Positions 54,337-63,831 are shown, counted from the first letter of the stretch. The stretch: DNA of 64,000 bases from Rhizobiaceae bacterium (GCA_019635775.1 JAHBYU010000001.1:930001-994000), one strand, 5' to 3'. Notes: generated by a model from the sequence alone, not told the origin. Made by a program: numbers and translations.

Positions 54337-55872
54337 TTGACCAACGAACTCAATGCGGGACCGACCGGTTTCGCGAAACTCGGCATCACCGGCGCGCTTC
54401 TCAAGGCCACTGCTTCGGCAGGCTTCGACAATCCCAAGCCCGTGCAGGAACAGGCCATTCCGCCATTCCTGGCCGGCAATGACGTGCTCGGCGTGGCCCA
54501 GACCGGCTCAGGCAAGACGGCTGCCTTCGCGTTGCCGATCCTGACGAAGATCGTGGCGCTGGGCAGCAAGCGTGTGCCCAAGACGGCGCGTGCGCTGATC
54601 CTGGCCCCGACGCGCGAACTCGCAGTCCAGATCGAGGAAACCGTCAAGGTTCTCTCCAAGGGACTGCATATTTCTACAGCCCTGGTGCTCGGCGGCGTTT
54701 CCCGCTTCAGCCAGGTCAAGAAGATCGCGCCGGGCGTCGACGTGCTCGTGGCGACCCCCGGCAGGCTCACCGACCTTGTGCGGGAGCGGGACGTAAACCT
54801 GTCGGAGACGCGCTGGCTCGTGCTTGATGAGGCAGACCGCATGCTCGACATGGGTTTCATCAACGATGTCCGCCGGATCGCCAAGGCAACGCATCGTGAT
54901 CGCCAGACCGCTCTCTTCTCTGCGACGATGCCTGCGGAGATCGAGGAGCTCGCGCGGGGGATCATGAAGGATCCGGTGCATGTCGAGGTCTCTCCGCAGG
55001 GTACGACGGCTTCCGAAATCCATCAGAGTGTCGTGCTGGCCCGCCTCAAGCAGAAGCGTAAGATCCTCTCGGATATGCTCGCCAACCCCGACATGAGCTC
55101 CGTCATCGTGTTTGCACGTACGAAGCATGGCGCTGACCGCGTTGTCCGCGATCTGGAGCGCGACGGTTTCCAGGCAGCCGTCATTCACGGCAACAAGAGC
55201 CAGAACGCCCGCCAGAAGGCTCTGAACGGTTTTCGCGACGGTTCCGTCCGGATTCTTGTGGCGACGGACATCGCGGCGCGGGGCATCGACGTACCCGGCA
55301 TCAGCCATGTCGTGAATTTCGACCTGCCAGACGAGGCCGAAAGCTACGTGCACCGGATTGGCCGCACAGGACGAAATGGAGCGGATGGCATTGCCATTAC
55401 GCTGGTCGACCCCTCCGAGAACGGCAAGTTGCGTCAGGTGGAGAGGATCATCCGCATGAAGCTGCCGGTCTCGGCGGATCATACCGGCGAGGCGGACCCG
55501 CCGCGGCCGGCCGGCGAGCGCCAGGCAACGTTCGCTTCGGCGAATGACCGCGGCCAGCCTGCCCGCCCACGCAAGCCGCATCATCGCGGCCAGGGGCCGA
55601 AGCGGGATGAACGGGGACAGCAGCTCGAGCGCAACGGCGAGAAGCGGAATCATGGTCAGCGCAATGCCGAGGACGTGACTGTGAACGGTGCTGGCCGCAA
55701 CAGCCCTGCGCCGCGTTCGGGCTTTGGCCATAAAAATCACGCTGGAAAGGCCGAGGATGGCCGCCACGAAGCCGGGCGCCCAAATCAGGGCAAGCCTGCC
55801 GGCAAGAAGCCTTTCCGCAAGAAGCGGCGTAGCGGCAGCTTCGGTGGAGGCAGGCCCGCGCGCGCCGCATAG
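54337..55872 (+). CDS. rhlE: DEAD-box RNA helicase, RhlE-like (second copy)
   Basis: A 511-residue RNA helicase from TTG 54337 with AGAAGA upstream. Motifs: the Q motif near NPKPVQEQA, AQTGSGKT, PTRELA, TPGRL, DEAD in VLDEADRMLDMGF, SAT, then KSQNARQKAL, VATDIAARGID and HRIGRTGRNG. The last 130 residues are Arg/Gly/Asn/His-rich and disordered, suited to RNA binding. Its core differs enough from the helicase at 18633 to be a paralogue rather than a recent copy. Probable work is ribosome assembly or cold adaptation. Two inverted repeats follow the gene. Confidence 0.9.
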   Translation: MTNELNAGPTGFAKLGITGALLKATASAGFDNPKPVQEQAIPPFLAGNDVLGVAQTGSGKTAAFALPILTKIVALGSKRVPKTARALILAPTRELAVQIEETVKVLSKGLHISTALVLGGVSRFSQVKKIAPGVDVLVATPGRLTDLVRERDVNLSETRWLVLDEADRMLDMGFINDVRRIAKATHRDRQTALFSATMPAEIEELARGIMKDPVHVEVSPQGTTASEIHQSVVLARLKQKRKILSDMLANPDMSSVIVFARTKHGADRVVRDLERDGFQAAVIHGNKSQNARQKALNGFRDGSVRILVATDIAARGIDVPGISHVVNFDLPDEAESYVHRIGRTGRNGADGIAITLVDPSENGKLRQVERIIRMKLPVSADHTGEADPPRPAGERQATFASANDRGQPARPRKPHHRGQGPKRDERGQQLERNGEKRNHGQRNAEDVTVNGAGRNSPAPRSGFGHKNHAGKAEDGRHEAGRPNQGKPAGKKPFRKKRRSGSFGGGRPARAA

Positions 55873-55879
55873 CGCTGCG

Positions 55880-55897
55880 GGTGGCCGATCGGCCACC
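55880..55897. repeat. 18-base perfect palindrome after the helicase gene
   Basis: GGTGGCCGATCGGCCACC is fully self-complementary and lies 8 bases after the stop codon at 55872. No T-run follows, so if it ends transcription it would do so with help (Rho), or it protects the 3' end. Confidence 0.7.
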
Positions 55898-55929
55898 ATA
55901 CCTGGTCCAATTGCCTGTTGGGGATCAAT

Positions 55930-55970
55930 GAGATAGGGCGGTCGGGATGATGTCCCGGCCGCCCTATCTC
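55930..55970. repeat. Long 18-bp stem hairpin between helicase and MFS genes
   Basis: Arms 55930-55947 and 55953-55970 pair over 18 positions with one G-T pair and a 5-base loop (TGATG). The outer arms read GAGATAGGGCGG and CCGCCCTATCTC. There is no T-run. It ends 31 bases before the MFS start. Confidence 0.8.
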
Positions 55971-56001
55971 ATGTCGGACGTCTCACACGGGGAGGAACAG
56001 C

Positions 56002-57204
56002 ATGGCGGGAATCGCAGCGCTCGCGGTCGCCTATGTTCTGTCGCAATTCTACCGTTCGTTTCTGGCCGTTCTTACGCCTGCGTTGTCGACCGATCTCGGC
56101 ATGACGAAAGCCGATCTTTCGATGGCGTCGGGAATATGGTTCGCCGTCTTTGCATTGGCACAATTCGCCGTGGGAGTGTCGCTCGACAGGTTCGGCCCTC
56201 GCATGACCGCGTCTGTGATGCTGGGTGTATTCGGCGGCGCCGGCGCCTTCCTCTTCACGGTGGCCATGACTCCCTGGATGGTCATCGCGGCAATGGCCCT
56301 GATCGGGTTGGGGTGCGCCCCGGTCCTCATGGCGATGCTTTTCATCTTTGCGCGGACCTACTCGGCAGCCCGTTTCGCCGTGCTTGCGTCATGGACCATA
56401 GCCTTCGGCACGGCCGGAAACGTGATTGGCGCCGCACCGATGGCAGCGGCCGTCGAGATGGTTGGCTGGCGAAACGCGATGGCGTTTCTCGGGCTCGTCA
56501 CCGTTCTGGTGGCCGTGATGATAGCGCTCGCCGCGCGCGATCCGGCAAGGCCGGCGACCCGAGAAGGTCAAAGGACAGGCCTGTCCGGTTATGTCGATCT
56601 TCTCCGCATGCGCGTTCTGTGGCCGATCATTCCGCTTGCTGCCATCAATGCCGCTCCGATGAACGGCATAAGGGGTCTCTGGGCCGGGCCCTACCTTGAG
56701 GATGTCTATGGGTTGGACGCGCTGTCGATCGGCGAGGTGACAACCTTCATGGCTCTTGCGATGGTCGCGGGATCGTTCCTATACGGTCCGCTCGACACGA
56801 TTTTCCGGACACGCAAATGGGTTGCCACAGGCGGCACCACCATCACCCTGCTGACGCTGCTTTTTCTTGCTATGAATCCGGTGCAGGAAGTTTTCTTCGT
56901 CACCGTCATCTTCATCGTCATTGGGCTGTCGGGCAGTGGTTTCGGGCTGATCATGGCGCATGCGCGCGCTTTCTTCCCCGATCACCTGACAGGTCGCGGG
57001 GTGACGCTCATGAACTTTTTCTCCATCGGCGGCGTCGGGGTCATGCAATTCGCAACTGGCGCGGTATTCACTGCCCGCTCCGTTCCCGGCGATCCGGTGT
57101 CGGGATATGTCGCGCTGTTCTCCTTCTATGCGATCATGGTGGGCCTGACGCTGGCGATATATCTCTTCTCGAAAGACGCCAGGCCGGAAATGATCACACG
57201 ATAG
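56002..57204 (+). CDS. MFS transporter
   Basis: A 400-residue carrier with twelve hydrophobic helices. The DRFGPRMTAS segment after helix 2 is the MFS loop signature. The FYRSFLAVLTPALSTDLG N-terminus is typical of the nitrate/organic-anion-like MFS carriers (related to the oxalate/formate group). Substrate unknown. GAGGAA precedes the ATG. It converges on the YCII gene with three bases between the stop codons. Confidence 0.85.
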   Translation: MAGIAALAVAYVLSQFYRSFLAVLTPALSTDLGMTKADLSMASGIWFAVFALAQFAVGVSLDRFGPRMTASVMLGVFGGAGAFLFTVAMTPWMVIAAMALIGLGCAPVLMAMLFIFARTYSAARFAVLASWTIAFGTAGNVIGAAPMAAAVEMVGWRNAMAFLGLVTVLVAVMIALAARDPARPATREGQRTGLSGYVDLLRMRVLWPIIPLAAINAAPMNGIRGLWAGPYLEDVYGLDALSIGEVTTFMALAMVAGSFLYGPLDTIFRTRKWVATGGTTITLLTLLFLAMNPVQEVFFVTVIFIVIGLSGSGFGLIMAHARAFFPDHLTGRGVTLMNFFSIGGVGVMQFATGAVFTARSVPGDPVSGYVALFSFYAIMVGLTLAIYLFSKDARPEMITR

Positions 57205-57207
57205 GCG

Positions 57208-57642
57208 TCAGGCGTTGGTCGCAAGCCTGTCGGCTTCGGCCTGCACTCTGTTAGCCTGCTCGCGAACCTCCTGCGTAAGGTTGTCGCCAAAATCATCCAT
57301 CTCGAAGATCGGTCGAATCTCGATTTCCGACGGACCTGGCATTGGGTTGGGGCATCGCTTGACCCATTCGATGGCTTCTTCCAGCGAGCCAACCTGCCAG
57401 ATCCAGTATCCCGCTATGAGCTCACTGGTTTGCGCGAACGGACCATCAATGACGGTCCGGTCCGTGCCGTCGAAGCTGACGCGCACGCCGTGCGCGCTGG
57501 GACGCAGGCCATCACCCGCCAGCATGATCCCAGCCTTAACCAGTTCTTCGTTGTAGTTCATCATCGCGGTCAGCAATTCCTCGCTCGGCATGAAGCCGGC
57601 TTCACTATCTTGCGTAGCCTTGACGATCACCATGCATCGCAT
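57208..57642 (-). CDS. YCII-related protein
   Basis: A 144-residue member of the YCII/DGPF family (PhnB-like small alpha/beta dimers). Recognisable parts: MRCMVIVKATQDSEAG at the start, LVKAGIMLAGDGLRPS and VIDGPFAQTSELIAGYWIWQV. The YCII His-Asp pair is not evident, so this is the DGPF branch. These proteins often travel with ECF sigma factors, but none is beside it here. ATG 57642 has GAGGAA upstream. Function unknown. Confidence 0.85.
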   Translation of the reverse strand: MRCMVIVKATQDSEAGFMPSEELLTAMMNYNEELVKAGIMLAGDGLRPSAHGVRVSFDGTDRTVIDGPFAQTSELIAGYWIWQVGSLEEAIEWVKRCPNPMPGPSEIEIRPIFEMDDFGDNLTQEVREQANRVQAEADRLATNA

Positions 57643-57814
57643 CGGAATTTCCTCACTCGTGTTCGTGTTGCAGCATTGTATCCATGACGAATGCTGCTCG
57701 TCCGATCCGACATGATGCTCCGGCTTTTTTTGACAAGACCCTTCGCGCCCAGCTTGACCGGCGTTTGGCCGGCTGTAGGCTGCACTGGTCGCGAAACCGT
57801 GCGGGAGGAAACGC

Positions 57815-59512
57815 ATGCCGTGGTTCACCTGGAAATCCAGCATGGTCGCGGCAGTAGCGATCCTGCTTCCGCTTCAGGCTGCATTGGCCGAAACGATCGT
57901 TTTGCGCGGTGCGCGCGTGCTTACGATGGAGGAAGGGAAGCCCTACGCGCAAGCCATTGCTCTCGTGGACGGCAAGATCGCGGCCGTCGGGTCCGCCGCC
58001 GACATGGAGCCCTATCTCGAAGGCGCCACTGTGTATGATCTTCCGCCTGAGATGCTGGTCATGCCGGCCTTCCAGGATTCTCACAACCATCTGATCTGGA
58101 GTGCGGCGCAGGCCGAGGACATCAGCCTGTCCGAAGTGTCGGATGAGGCGGGCCTCAGGGCAGCCATTGAGCCGGTGATGGGCACGCTGCCTGACGGTGC
58201 ATGGCTTCGTGGGGGCGGCTGGAGCGTCGCGGTCTACAAGGAGCCAAGTGCCGCGGCTCTCGACAAGATCACCGGCGACCGGCCCGCCTATTTCGAGGAC
58301 GTCGACGGTCATTCCGGCTGGGCGAACTCGGCGGCCCTGAAGGCTGCCGGCATCGATTCCAGCACCAAGGATCCTGAAGGTGGCCGGATCGAAAGGGACT
58401 CGCAGGGCAATCCCACCGGGCTGCTTCGTGAGAATGCCATGGCATTGGTCGCCGACCTGCTGCCCGACTATCCTGACAGTCAGGTTGATACAGGTTTCGA
58501 CAAGGCCCAGGCCGAGGCTATCAGCTACGGCGTGGCCGCGATGATCGATCCAAGCGCAAAGGACTGGATGCTGAAGGGCTACCAGCGGGCAGACGGCGAA
58601 GGCCGGATGAAACTGCGCGTCAAGGCGGCAGTTCAGGTCGATGCAGCCGAGGGCGTTGCGGGCGTGCAGCGTACGCTCGACCTGCAGAAGCGGTATGCTT
58701 CGCCACATTTGCAGATCAATTCTGTCAAGCTCTTCGTGGATGGTGTGATCGAGACTGGCACTGCTGCGCTTCTGGCGGCCTATGTCGGCTCGAACTCTTC
58801 AGGCGACCTTCTTTTCACGCCCGAGCAGATCAACGAGATTGCTGTCGCGGGCGACAAGGCCGGGCTGCAGCTGCATGCGCATGCGATTGGCGACCGTGCC
58901 GTGCGCGTCGCGCTGGACGTCTATGAAGCCGCTCAGAAGGTTAACGGAAAGCGCGACAGCCGGCATCAGATCACGCATCTGGAACTCATCGATCCCGCGG
59001 ACATTGCCCGTTTCGGGCAGCTTGGCGTCATCGCCAACATACAGGCCCTGTGGGCCTATCCGGAGACCTACATCGAGGACCTCACCGAGCCGGTCATCGG
59101 GCCGGAGAGATCGGAATGGCTTTACCCCTTCGGTGCATTGAACGAGGCAGGCGCGACCATCGCGGGAGCCAGCGACTGGAGCGTATCGTCGATGAATCCG
59201 CTGGAAGCGATCCAGATCGGGGTGACGCGTCAGGATCCGGCCACGCCTGAGGGGCGCGTGCTGACGCCGCAGCATCGGCTGGGCGTCATGGATATGCTGG
59301 AGGCCTACACTGTGAACGGCGCTTATGCCGCGTTCGACGAAGCCAACTCAGGAACGCTGACGGTCGGCAAGCGTGCCGATGTCATCGTTCTCGACAAGGA
59401 CCTGACCAGGATAGCGCCGACCGAAATATCGTCTTCGAAGGTTCTGCTCACCCTGATAGACGGCGAGCTGGCCTATAAGGCCGACGCATTGCCTGCGCCG
59501 GCCACGCCTTAG
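57815..59512 (+). CDS. Secreted amidohydrolase family 3 protein
   Basis: A 565-residue YtcJ-type metal-dependent hydrolase with a signal peptide (cleaved near AALA, residue 25), so periplasmic. The amidohydrolase fold has the first metal motif DSHNHL (His-Asn-His), HAHAIGDRAVR (two His), HQITHLELID (His) and the closing AGASDWSVSSMNP (Asp). The beta-sandwich at both ends (ETIVLRGARVLTM and VGKRADVIVLDKDL) is typical. Substrate unknown; relatives act on N-substituted formamides. It is divergent from the YCII gene and converges on the SDR gene. Confidence 0.88.
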   Translation: MPWFTWKSSMVAAVAILLPLQAALAETIVLRGARVLTMEEGKPYAQAIALVDGKIAAVGSAADMEPYLEGATVYDLPPEMLVMPAFQDSHNHLIWSAAQAEDISLSEVSDEAGLRAAIEPVMGTLPDGAWLRGGGWSVAVYKEPSAAALDKITGDRPAYFEDVDGHSGWANSAALKAAGIDSSTKDPEGGRIERDSQGNPTGLLRENAMALVADLLPDYPDSQVDTGFDKAQAEAISYGVAAMIDPSAKDWMLKGYQRADGEGRMKLRVKAAVQVDAAEGVAGVQRTLDLQKRYASPHLQINSVKLFVDGVIETGTAALLAAYVGSNSSGDLLFTPEQINEIAVAGDKAGLQLHAHAIGDRAVRVALDVYEAAQKVNGKRDSRHQITHLELIDPADIARFGQLGVIANIQALWAYPETYIEDLTEPVIGPERSEWLYPFGALNEAGATIAGASDWSVSSMNPLEAIQIGVTRQDPATPEGRVLTPQHRLGVMDMLEAYTVNGAYAAFDEANSGTLTVGKRADVIVLDKDLTRIAPTEISSSKVLLTLIDGELAYKADALPAPATP

Positions 59513-59515
59513 GCC

Positions 59516-60331
59516 TCAATCGCGGAAACGGCCGGGCATCAGTGGACGCCCGCGCCACCGCGCCACCGCGTTTATGAAGCTGAAGACTGCCCGATGCGGC
59601 AGGATGCTCAGGAACTTGATCGTCCAGGTAAACCGACGCGGGAAGGTGGTTTCGAAACCTCCTGAGCGGATCGCCTTCAGGATCCGGCGCGAAGCCTCTT
59701 CCACCGGCACGAGCGCCGGCATCAGGATTTTGTTCTTGGCGGCAAGGGGGGTATCCACGAAGCCAGGGTTCACTACCTGGATACGGATGTTCATTTTCGG
59801 AAGGTCGTATTGGAGTGCTTCCGCCATGTTGTTCAGCGCCGCCTTGGTGGCGCCATAGGCGGCCAGCGTGGGCCATCCGAAATAGGCGGCCACGGAACCC
59901 ATCAACACGATCTGGCCGCGGCCTCGAGAGCGCATGCGCTCGATCAGAGGTACCAGGGCATTCAGCACCCCGAAGAGGTTCACGTCGTATGTTTTGCGGA
60001 ATGTCTCGACAGTCAGGTTTTCCGAATGCACCGGGAGGTAAACGCCGGCATTGAGCACCGCGAGGACAATAGCCCCCGCCTGGTTTTCGATTTCGCCAAC
60101 CGTTGCTGTCATCCCGGCTTCGTCCGTGACGTCGCAGTAAAACGCGAGTATCTTTCCCGGCAGGTTACGCGCGTCGTCGATGACGGGTTCGATGCGATCC
60201 TGTTCGCGCGACGTTATGGCGACGGTCCAGCCTTCCGCGGCAAGATCAAGCGCCAACTGACGGCCGATCCCGGTAGCGCCGCCCGTAATCCACGCCACGC
60301 CATGTTGCCTGTTGGCCCTGTAGATCGCCAT
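59516..60331 (-). CDS. Short-chain dehydrogenase/reductase
   Basis: A 271-residue NAD(P)-dependent oxidoreductase. From ATG 60331 (GGGGA upstream) the Rossmann motif is TGGATGIG (residues 16-23), NAG is in LNAGVYL, the catalytic Ser is in MGSVAAYFGW and YxxxK is YGATK. The C-terminal hydrophobic segment (FLSILPHRAVFSFINAV) may contact membrane. The 414-residue open frame includes a spurious upstream part. Substrate not inferable; the extended C-terminus resembles lipid-acting SDRs. Confidence 0.88.
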   Translation of the reverse strand: MAIYRANRQHGVAWITGGATGIGRQLALDLAAEGWTVAITSREQDRIEPVIDDARNLPGKILAFYCDVTDEAGMTATVGEIENQAGAIVLAVLNAGVYLPVHSENLTVETFRKTYDVNLFGVLNALVPLIERMRSRGRGQIVLMGSVAAYFGWPTLAAYGATKAALNNMAEALQYDLPKMNIRIQVVNPGFVDTPLAAKNKILMPALVPVEEASRRILKAIRSGGFETTFPRRFTWTIKFLSILPHRAVFSFINAVARWRGRPLMPGRFRD

Positions 60332-60545
60332 TCGTCCCCTGCCTTGCGCTGCAGCCATCGTTTCGCCGAATAGGCCTCGGAAGGCAAGAGGCTGAAGATT
60401 GCCGGCGCAACCTGTGATTGTCAGGCGGCGGGTTTCGAAAAACAAGCTCCTGTCATATGTCCGGTTCAGGAAATTTCTTTGCTTGAAAGGCATGATTGCG
60501 GTTTCTAGAACCGGGCGGCACCTGCCCGAAGCCGAGGAAAGCCAC

Positions 60546-61580
60546 ATGAACCGTTCCGTGATTGATGTCATAGGCAACACGCCGCTGATCCGGCTGAAGC
60601 GCGCATCAGAGGAAACAGGCTGCGAAATTCTCGGCAAGGCCGAGTTCATGAACCCGGGCCAGTCGGTCAAGGATCGCGCAGGCCTTTTCATCATACGGGA
60701 TGCTGAAGCGAAAGGCCTGCTGCGGCCGGGCGGTGTGATCGTGGAAGGCACCGCCGGCAATACGGGAATCGGTCTGACCGTTGTCGCAAAGGCATTGGGC
60801 TACCGGACGGTCATTGTCATCCCGGACACCCAAAGCCAGGAAAAGAAGGACGCGCTTCGAGTGCTGGGGGCGGAGCTGATAGAGGTCCCGGCCGTGCCCT
60901 ACAAGAATCCGAACAACTATGTGAAGGTTTCCGGACGGCTGGCGGAACAGCTTGCGAAAACCGAACCCGATGGTGCCATCTGGGCCAACCAGTTCGACAA
61001 CGTGGCCAACAGGGAAGGCCATATCCGCACGACGGCGACGGAAATCTGGGAGCAGACTGGTGGCAAGGTCGATGGCTTCGTTTCGGCCGTGGGTACTGGC
61101 GGAACGCTCGCTGGCGTCGCAATGGGGCTTCGGGACAAGAACCGGGGGGTCAAGGTTGCGCTTGCCGACCCCCTTGGTGCGGCCCTTTACAGCTTCTACA
61201 CGGAAGGGGTTCTCAAGTCTGAGGGCTCCTCGATCACCGAAGGCATCGGCCAGGGGCGCATTACGGCTAATCTGGAAGGTTTTGTACCAGACTTCTCCTA
61301 TCAGGTTCCCGACGATGAGGCGTTGCCGATCGTGTTCGACCTCGTGCAGGAGGAGGGCATGTGTCTCGGTGGATCGAGCGGGATCAACATTGCCGGCGCG
61401 GTGCGCCTGGCAAAGGACCTTGGTCCCGGGCATACCATCGTCACCATTCTTTGCGACTATGGGACGCGCTATCAGTCAAAGCTCTTCAATCCTCAGTTCC
61501 TGCGAGAAAAGCACCTGCCTGTGCCGGTATGGATGGACCTGCGTTCGCAGATTGCTGTCCCGTTTGAAAAGGTCGACTGA
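60546..61580 (+). CDS. cysK: Cysteine synthase A
   Basis: A 344-residue PLP enzyme that makes cysteine from O-acetylserine and sulfide. The ATG at 60546 has GAGGAA upstream. The PLP Lys is in PGQSVKDRAG; the substrate loop is EGTAGNTGIG; the phosphate site is GTGGT; and a GGSSGIN motif closes the site. It is about 30 residues longer than E. coli CysK at the C-terminus, as in the rhizobial long form. It overlaps the next gene by one base (TGATG), so alaX is translationally coupled. Cystathionine beta-synthase-like roles are less likely but possible. Confidence 0.9.
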   Translation: MNRSVIDVIGNTPLIRLKRASEETGCEILGKAEFMNPGQSVKDRAGLFIIRDAEAKGLLRPGGVIVEGTAGNTGIGLTVVAKALGYRTVIVIPDTQSQEKKDALRVLGAELIEVPAVPYKNPNNYVKVSGRLAEQLAKTEPDGAIWANQFDNVANREGHIRTTATEIWEQTGGKVDGFVSAVGTGGTLAGVAMGLRDKNRGVKVALADPLGAALYSFYTEGVLKSEGSSITEGIGQGRITANLEGFVPDFSYQVPDDEALPIVFDLVQEEGMCLGGSSGINIAGAVRLAKDLGPGHTIVTILCDYGTRYQSKLFNPQFLREKHLPVPVWMDLRSQIAVPFEKVD

Positions 61581-62317
61581 TGGCGTTTGTGACGCAGGCT
61601 CTGTTCCGTGAGGATGGCTATCTAACCGAGTCGGAAGCGAAGGTCGTCCACATCAACGAGCGCGGCGGCATCATACTCGACCGCACAGTGTTCTATGCCA
61701 CTTCAGGTGGCCAGCCAGGGGATACCGGGAGGCTGACAACTGCCGATGGACGCATTATCGAGGTTGCCGCCACGGTGACTGGCGAAACGAAGGAAGAGAT
61801 CATCCACGTTCCGTCTGCGGCTTCAGGGCTGCGCCCGGGCGATCGCGTTGGAGTTTCTATCGACTGGGAACGGCGACACAAGCTGATGCGGATGCACACG
61901 GCCTGCCATCTGCTGACCGTTGTCTGCCCGTTTCCGATTACCGGCGCTGCGGTTGCCGAAGACGACTCCCGTGTGGACTTCGACATACCCGACACCGGAT
62001 TCACAAAAGAGGACGTGACGGCCCGCCTTATGGAACTGGTCCGTGCCGACCACCCGATATCGACGCGCTTGATCACTGATGAGGAACTGGCGGCCAATCC
62101 GACCCTGGTCAAGTCGAAGAACGTGCGTCCGCCGACCGGAACAGGCCACATCCGGCTGGTGCTGATCGGTGCGAACGGCGCTGTGGACAGCCAGCCATGC
62201 GGAGGTACGCATGTCATGTCTACGGGCGAGGTGGGCGAGATTCACATAGGCAAGATCGAGAAGAAGGGACGCGAGAACCGTCGCTTCCGCATTCGGTTCG
62301 GATCGCCCGGGGCATAG
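61580..62317 (+). CDS. alaX: Alanyl-tRNA editing protein (AlaX family)
   Basis: A 245-residue free-standing editing domain related to that of alanyl-tRNA synthetase. The zinc ligands are in MRMHTACHLL (His-x3-His) and SQPCGGTHV (Cys-x3-His). The N-terminal FYATSGGQPGDTG is the family beta domain that binds mischarged substrate. Such proteins deacylate Ser- or Gly-tRNA(Ala). Here it shares one base with cysK and is followed by sseA after 66 bases. A link between tRNA proofreading and cysteine metabolism is suggested by this coupling but not proven. Confidence 0.92.
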   Translation: MAFVTQALFREDGYLTESEAKVVHINERGGIILDRTVFYATSGGQPGDTGRLTTADGRIIEVAATVTGETKEEIIHVPSAASGLRPGDRVGVSIDWERRHKLMRMHTACHLLTVVCPFPITGAAVAEDDSRVDFDIPDTGFTKEDVTARLMELVRADHPISTRLITDEELAANPTLVKSKNVRPPTGTGHIRLVLIGANGAVDSQPCGGTHVMSTGEVGEIHIGKIEKKGRENRRFRIRFGSPGA

Positions 62318-62383
62318 ATCGGCCATTCCCGTTTCACGCGCGGCGCGCTATTTGAGTACGCTTTCAGCGTTTCGGAGGAAGAG

Positions 62384-63235
62384 ATGGCGGAGACCGGTGC
62401 CTTCACTGTCGATGCAGACTGGCTGCAGGAGAAGCTTGGGTCGCCAGGTGTCTCTATCGTGGATGCGTCGTGGTACCTGCCCGCCCAGGGCCGGAACGCC
62501 CGGGCCGAGTATGATCTGGCTCACATCCCGGGCGCGATCTTTTTCGATCAGGATGCAGTCGTGGCGACGGATGCGGTACTACCGCATACGCTCCCGGAAC
62601 CCGCCACCTTCGCGCGTCATGCCGGATCGATGGGCATATCCGCCGACGACACCATTATCGTCTATGACGGTCCCGGGATGTTCTCGGCGCCTCGTGTCTG
62701 GTGGATGTTCCGGATCATGGGAGTGTACCAGGTCTATGTGCTCGACGGCGGGTTTGATCGCTGGAAGGCGGAGGGAAGACCCGTCACGTCGGTGAAGACG
62801 AAAATCGCGCCCAACTTCTTCCATGTCGATTTCGATGCGGTCCGTGTGGCCTCCATCGAGGACATGCTCAAAGTCGTTGGCACGGGCGAAAGCCAGATAG
62901 CCGATGCAAGACCCGCAGGCCGGTTTACCGGCGACGACCCTGAACCTCGTTCTGGGGTCCGCGGAGGCCATATGCCGGGGGCGAAAAATCTGCCTGCCTC
63001 CTCGTTGTCCAAGGATGGCCGACTGCTGCCCCCCGACGAGTTGAAGAAGCGCTTCGATGAGGCGGGCATAGACCTGTCAAAGCCCGTCGTCACGACGTGC
63101 GGTTCGGGCATAACCGCCGCTGTCATCACGCTTGCGCTTGAGACGCTCGGGCATTCCGCCAATCGTCTCTACGACGGCTCATGGACAGAGTGGGGCAGCA
63201 GGCCGGACACGCCGGTCGTCAAGGGCAGGGAATAA
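62384..63235 (+). CDS. sseA: 3-mercaptopyruvate sulfurtransferase
   Basis: A 283-residue enzyme with two rhodanese domains. The first (about 15-140) is inactive; the second (about 160-275) holds the active-site loop CGSGIT, the mercaptopyruvate type rather than the thiosulfate type (which has a basic residue in this loop). It transfers sulfur from 3-mercaptopyruvate, a cysteine breakdown product. Together with cysK upstream, it forms a cysteine synthesis and breakdown pair. The final TAATG joins it to the GNAT gene. Confidence 0.92.
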   Translation: MAETGAFTVDADWLQEKLGSPGVSIVDASWYLPAQGRNARAEYDLAHIPGAIFFDQDAVVATDAVLPHTLPEPATFARHAGSMGISADDTIIVYDGPGMFSAPRVWWMFRIMGVYQVYVLDGGFDRWKAEGRPVTSVKTKIAPNFFHVDFDAVRVASIEDMLKVVGTGESQIADARPAGRFTGDDPEPRSGVRGGHMPGAKNLPASSLSKDGRLLPPDELKKRFDEAGIDLSKPVVTTCGSGITAAVITLALETLGHSANRLYDGSWTEWGSRPDTPVVKGRE

Positions 63236-63819
63236 TGATGAAGGTTGAAGCCGCAAACGGCGCCGAACGGCTGGCCCCCATTTCGGTGACGGTGACGTTT
63301 CTGGAGATGCAGCGGCCGCCGTCGCATTATCCGCATCCACCGTCGAACCTGAACATAGCACTGATGAAAACGCGCGACATGCCGCTCCATTTCTATCGCT
63401 ATCTAATGGATCGCGTCGGCCGCAAATGGCATTGGGTCAACGTACTGCGGCTCGGTGATGAGGAACTCGAGGCAAAGATCCACAAGCCCGAGCGCGATAT
63501 CCGCGTCCTCTATCTGGACGGTGCGCCTGCGGGCTTCTTCGACATCAACCCCATTAGCGCCGACGAAACAGAGATCGCCTATTTCGGCATGATGGAGCAT
63601 GCGACCGGGCTCGGGTTGGGACGCTGGTTTCTCGGCGCCGCCATCGAGGCTGCATGGGCGACAGACCCGAAGCAGATCGTGGTTCAGACGTGCACGCTGG
63701 ACCATCCGGCGGCGCTGCCGCTCTACCAGAAGCTGGGTTTTTCGCCGGTTGGCCAGAAGCGCGAGGAGGTGCTGCCCTTGCCCTTCAATGAACGGTCGGC
63801 CAGCGTGATGCGGGCCTGA
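63235..63819 (+). CDS. GNAT-family acetyltransferase
   Basis: A 194-residue N-acetyltransferase whose ATG overlaps the sseA stop (TAATG), so it is in the same operon. The acetyl-CoA binding motif is GLGLGRWFL near residue 125 and the C-terminal pattern is LYQKLGFSPVGQ. Residues 1-60 carry an unusual Pro/His-rich loop. Substrate unknown; acetyltransferases in cysteine operons are not common, so no function is assigned. Confidence 0.85.
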   Translation: MMKVEAANGAERLAPISVTVTFLEMQRPPSHYPHPPSNLNIALMKTRDMPLHFYRYLMDRVGRKWHWVNVLRLGDEELEAKIHKPERDIRVLYLDGAPAGFFDINPISADETEIAYFGMMEHATGLGLGRWFLGAAIEAAWATDPKQIVVQTCTLDHPAALPLYQKLGFSPVGQKREEVLPLPFNERSASVMRA

Positions 63820-63831
63820 CAGCGCTGCTGT

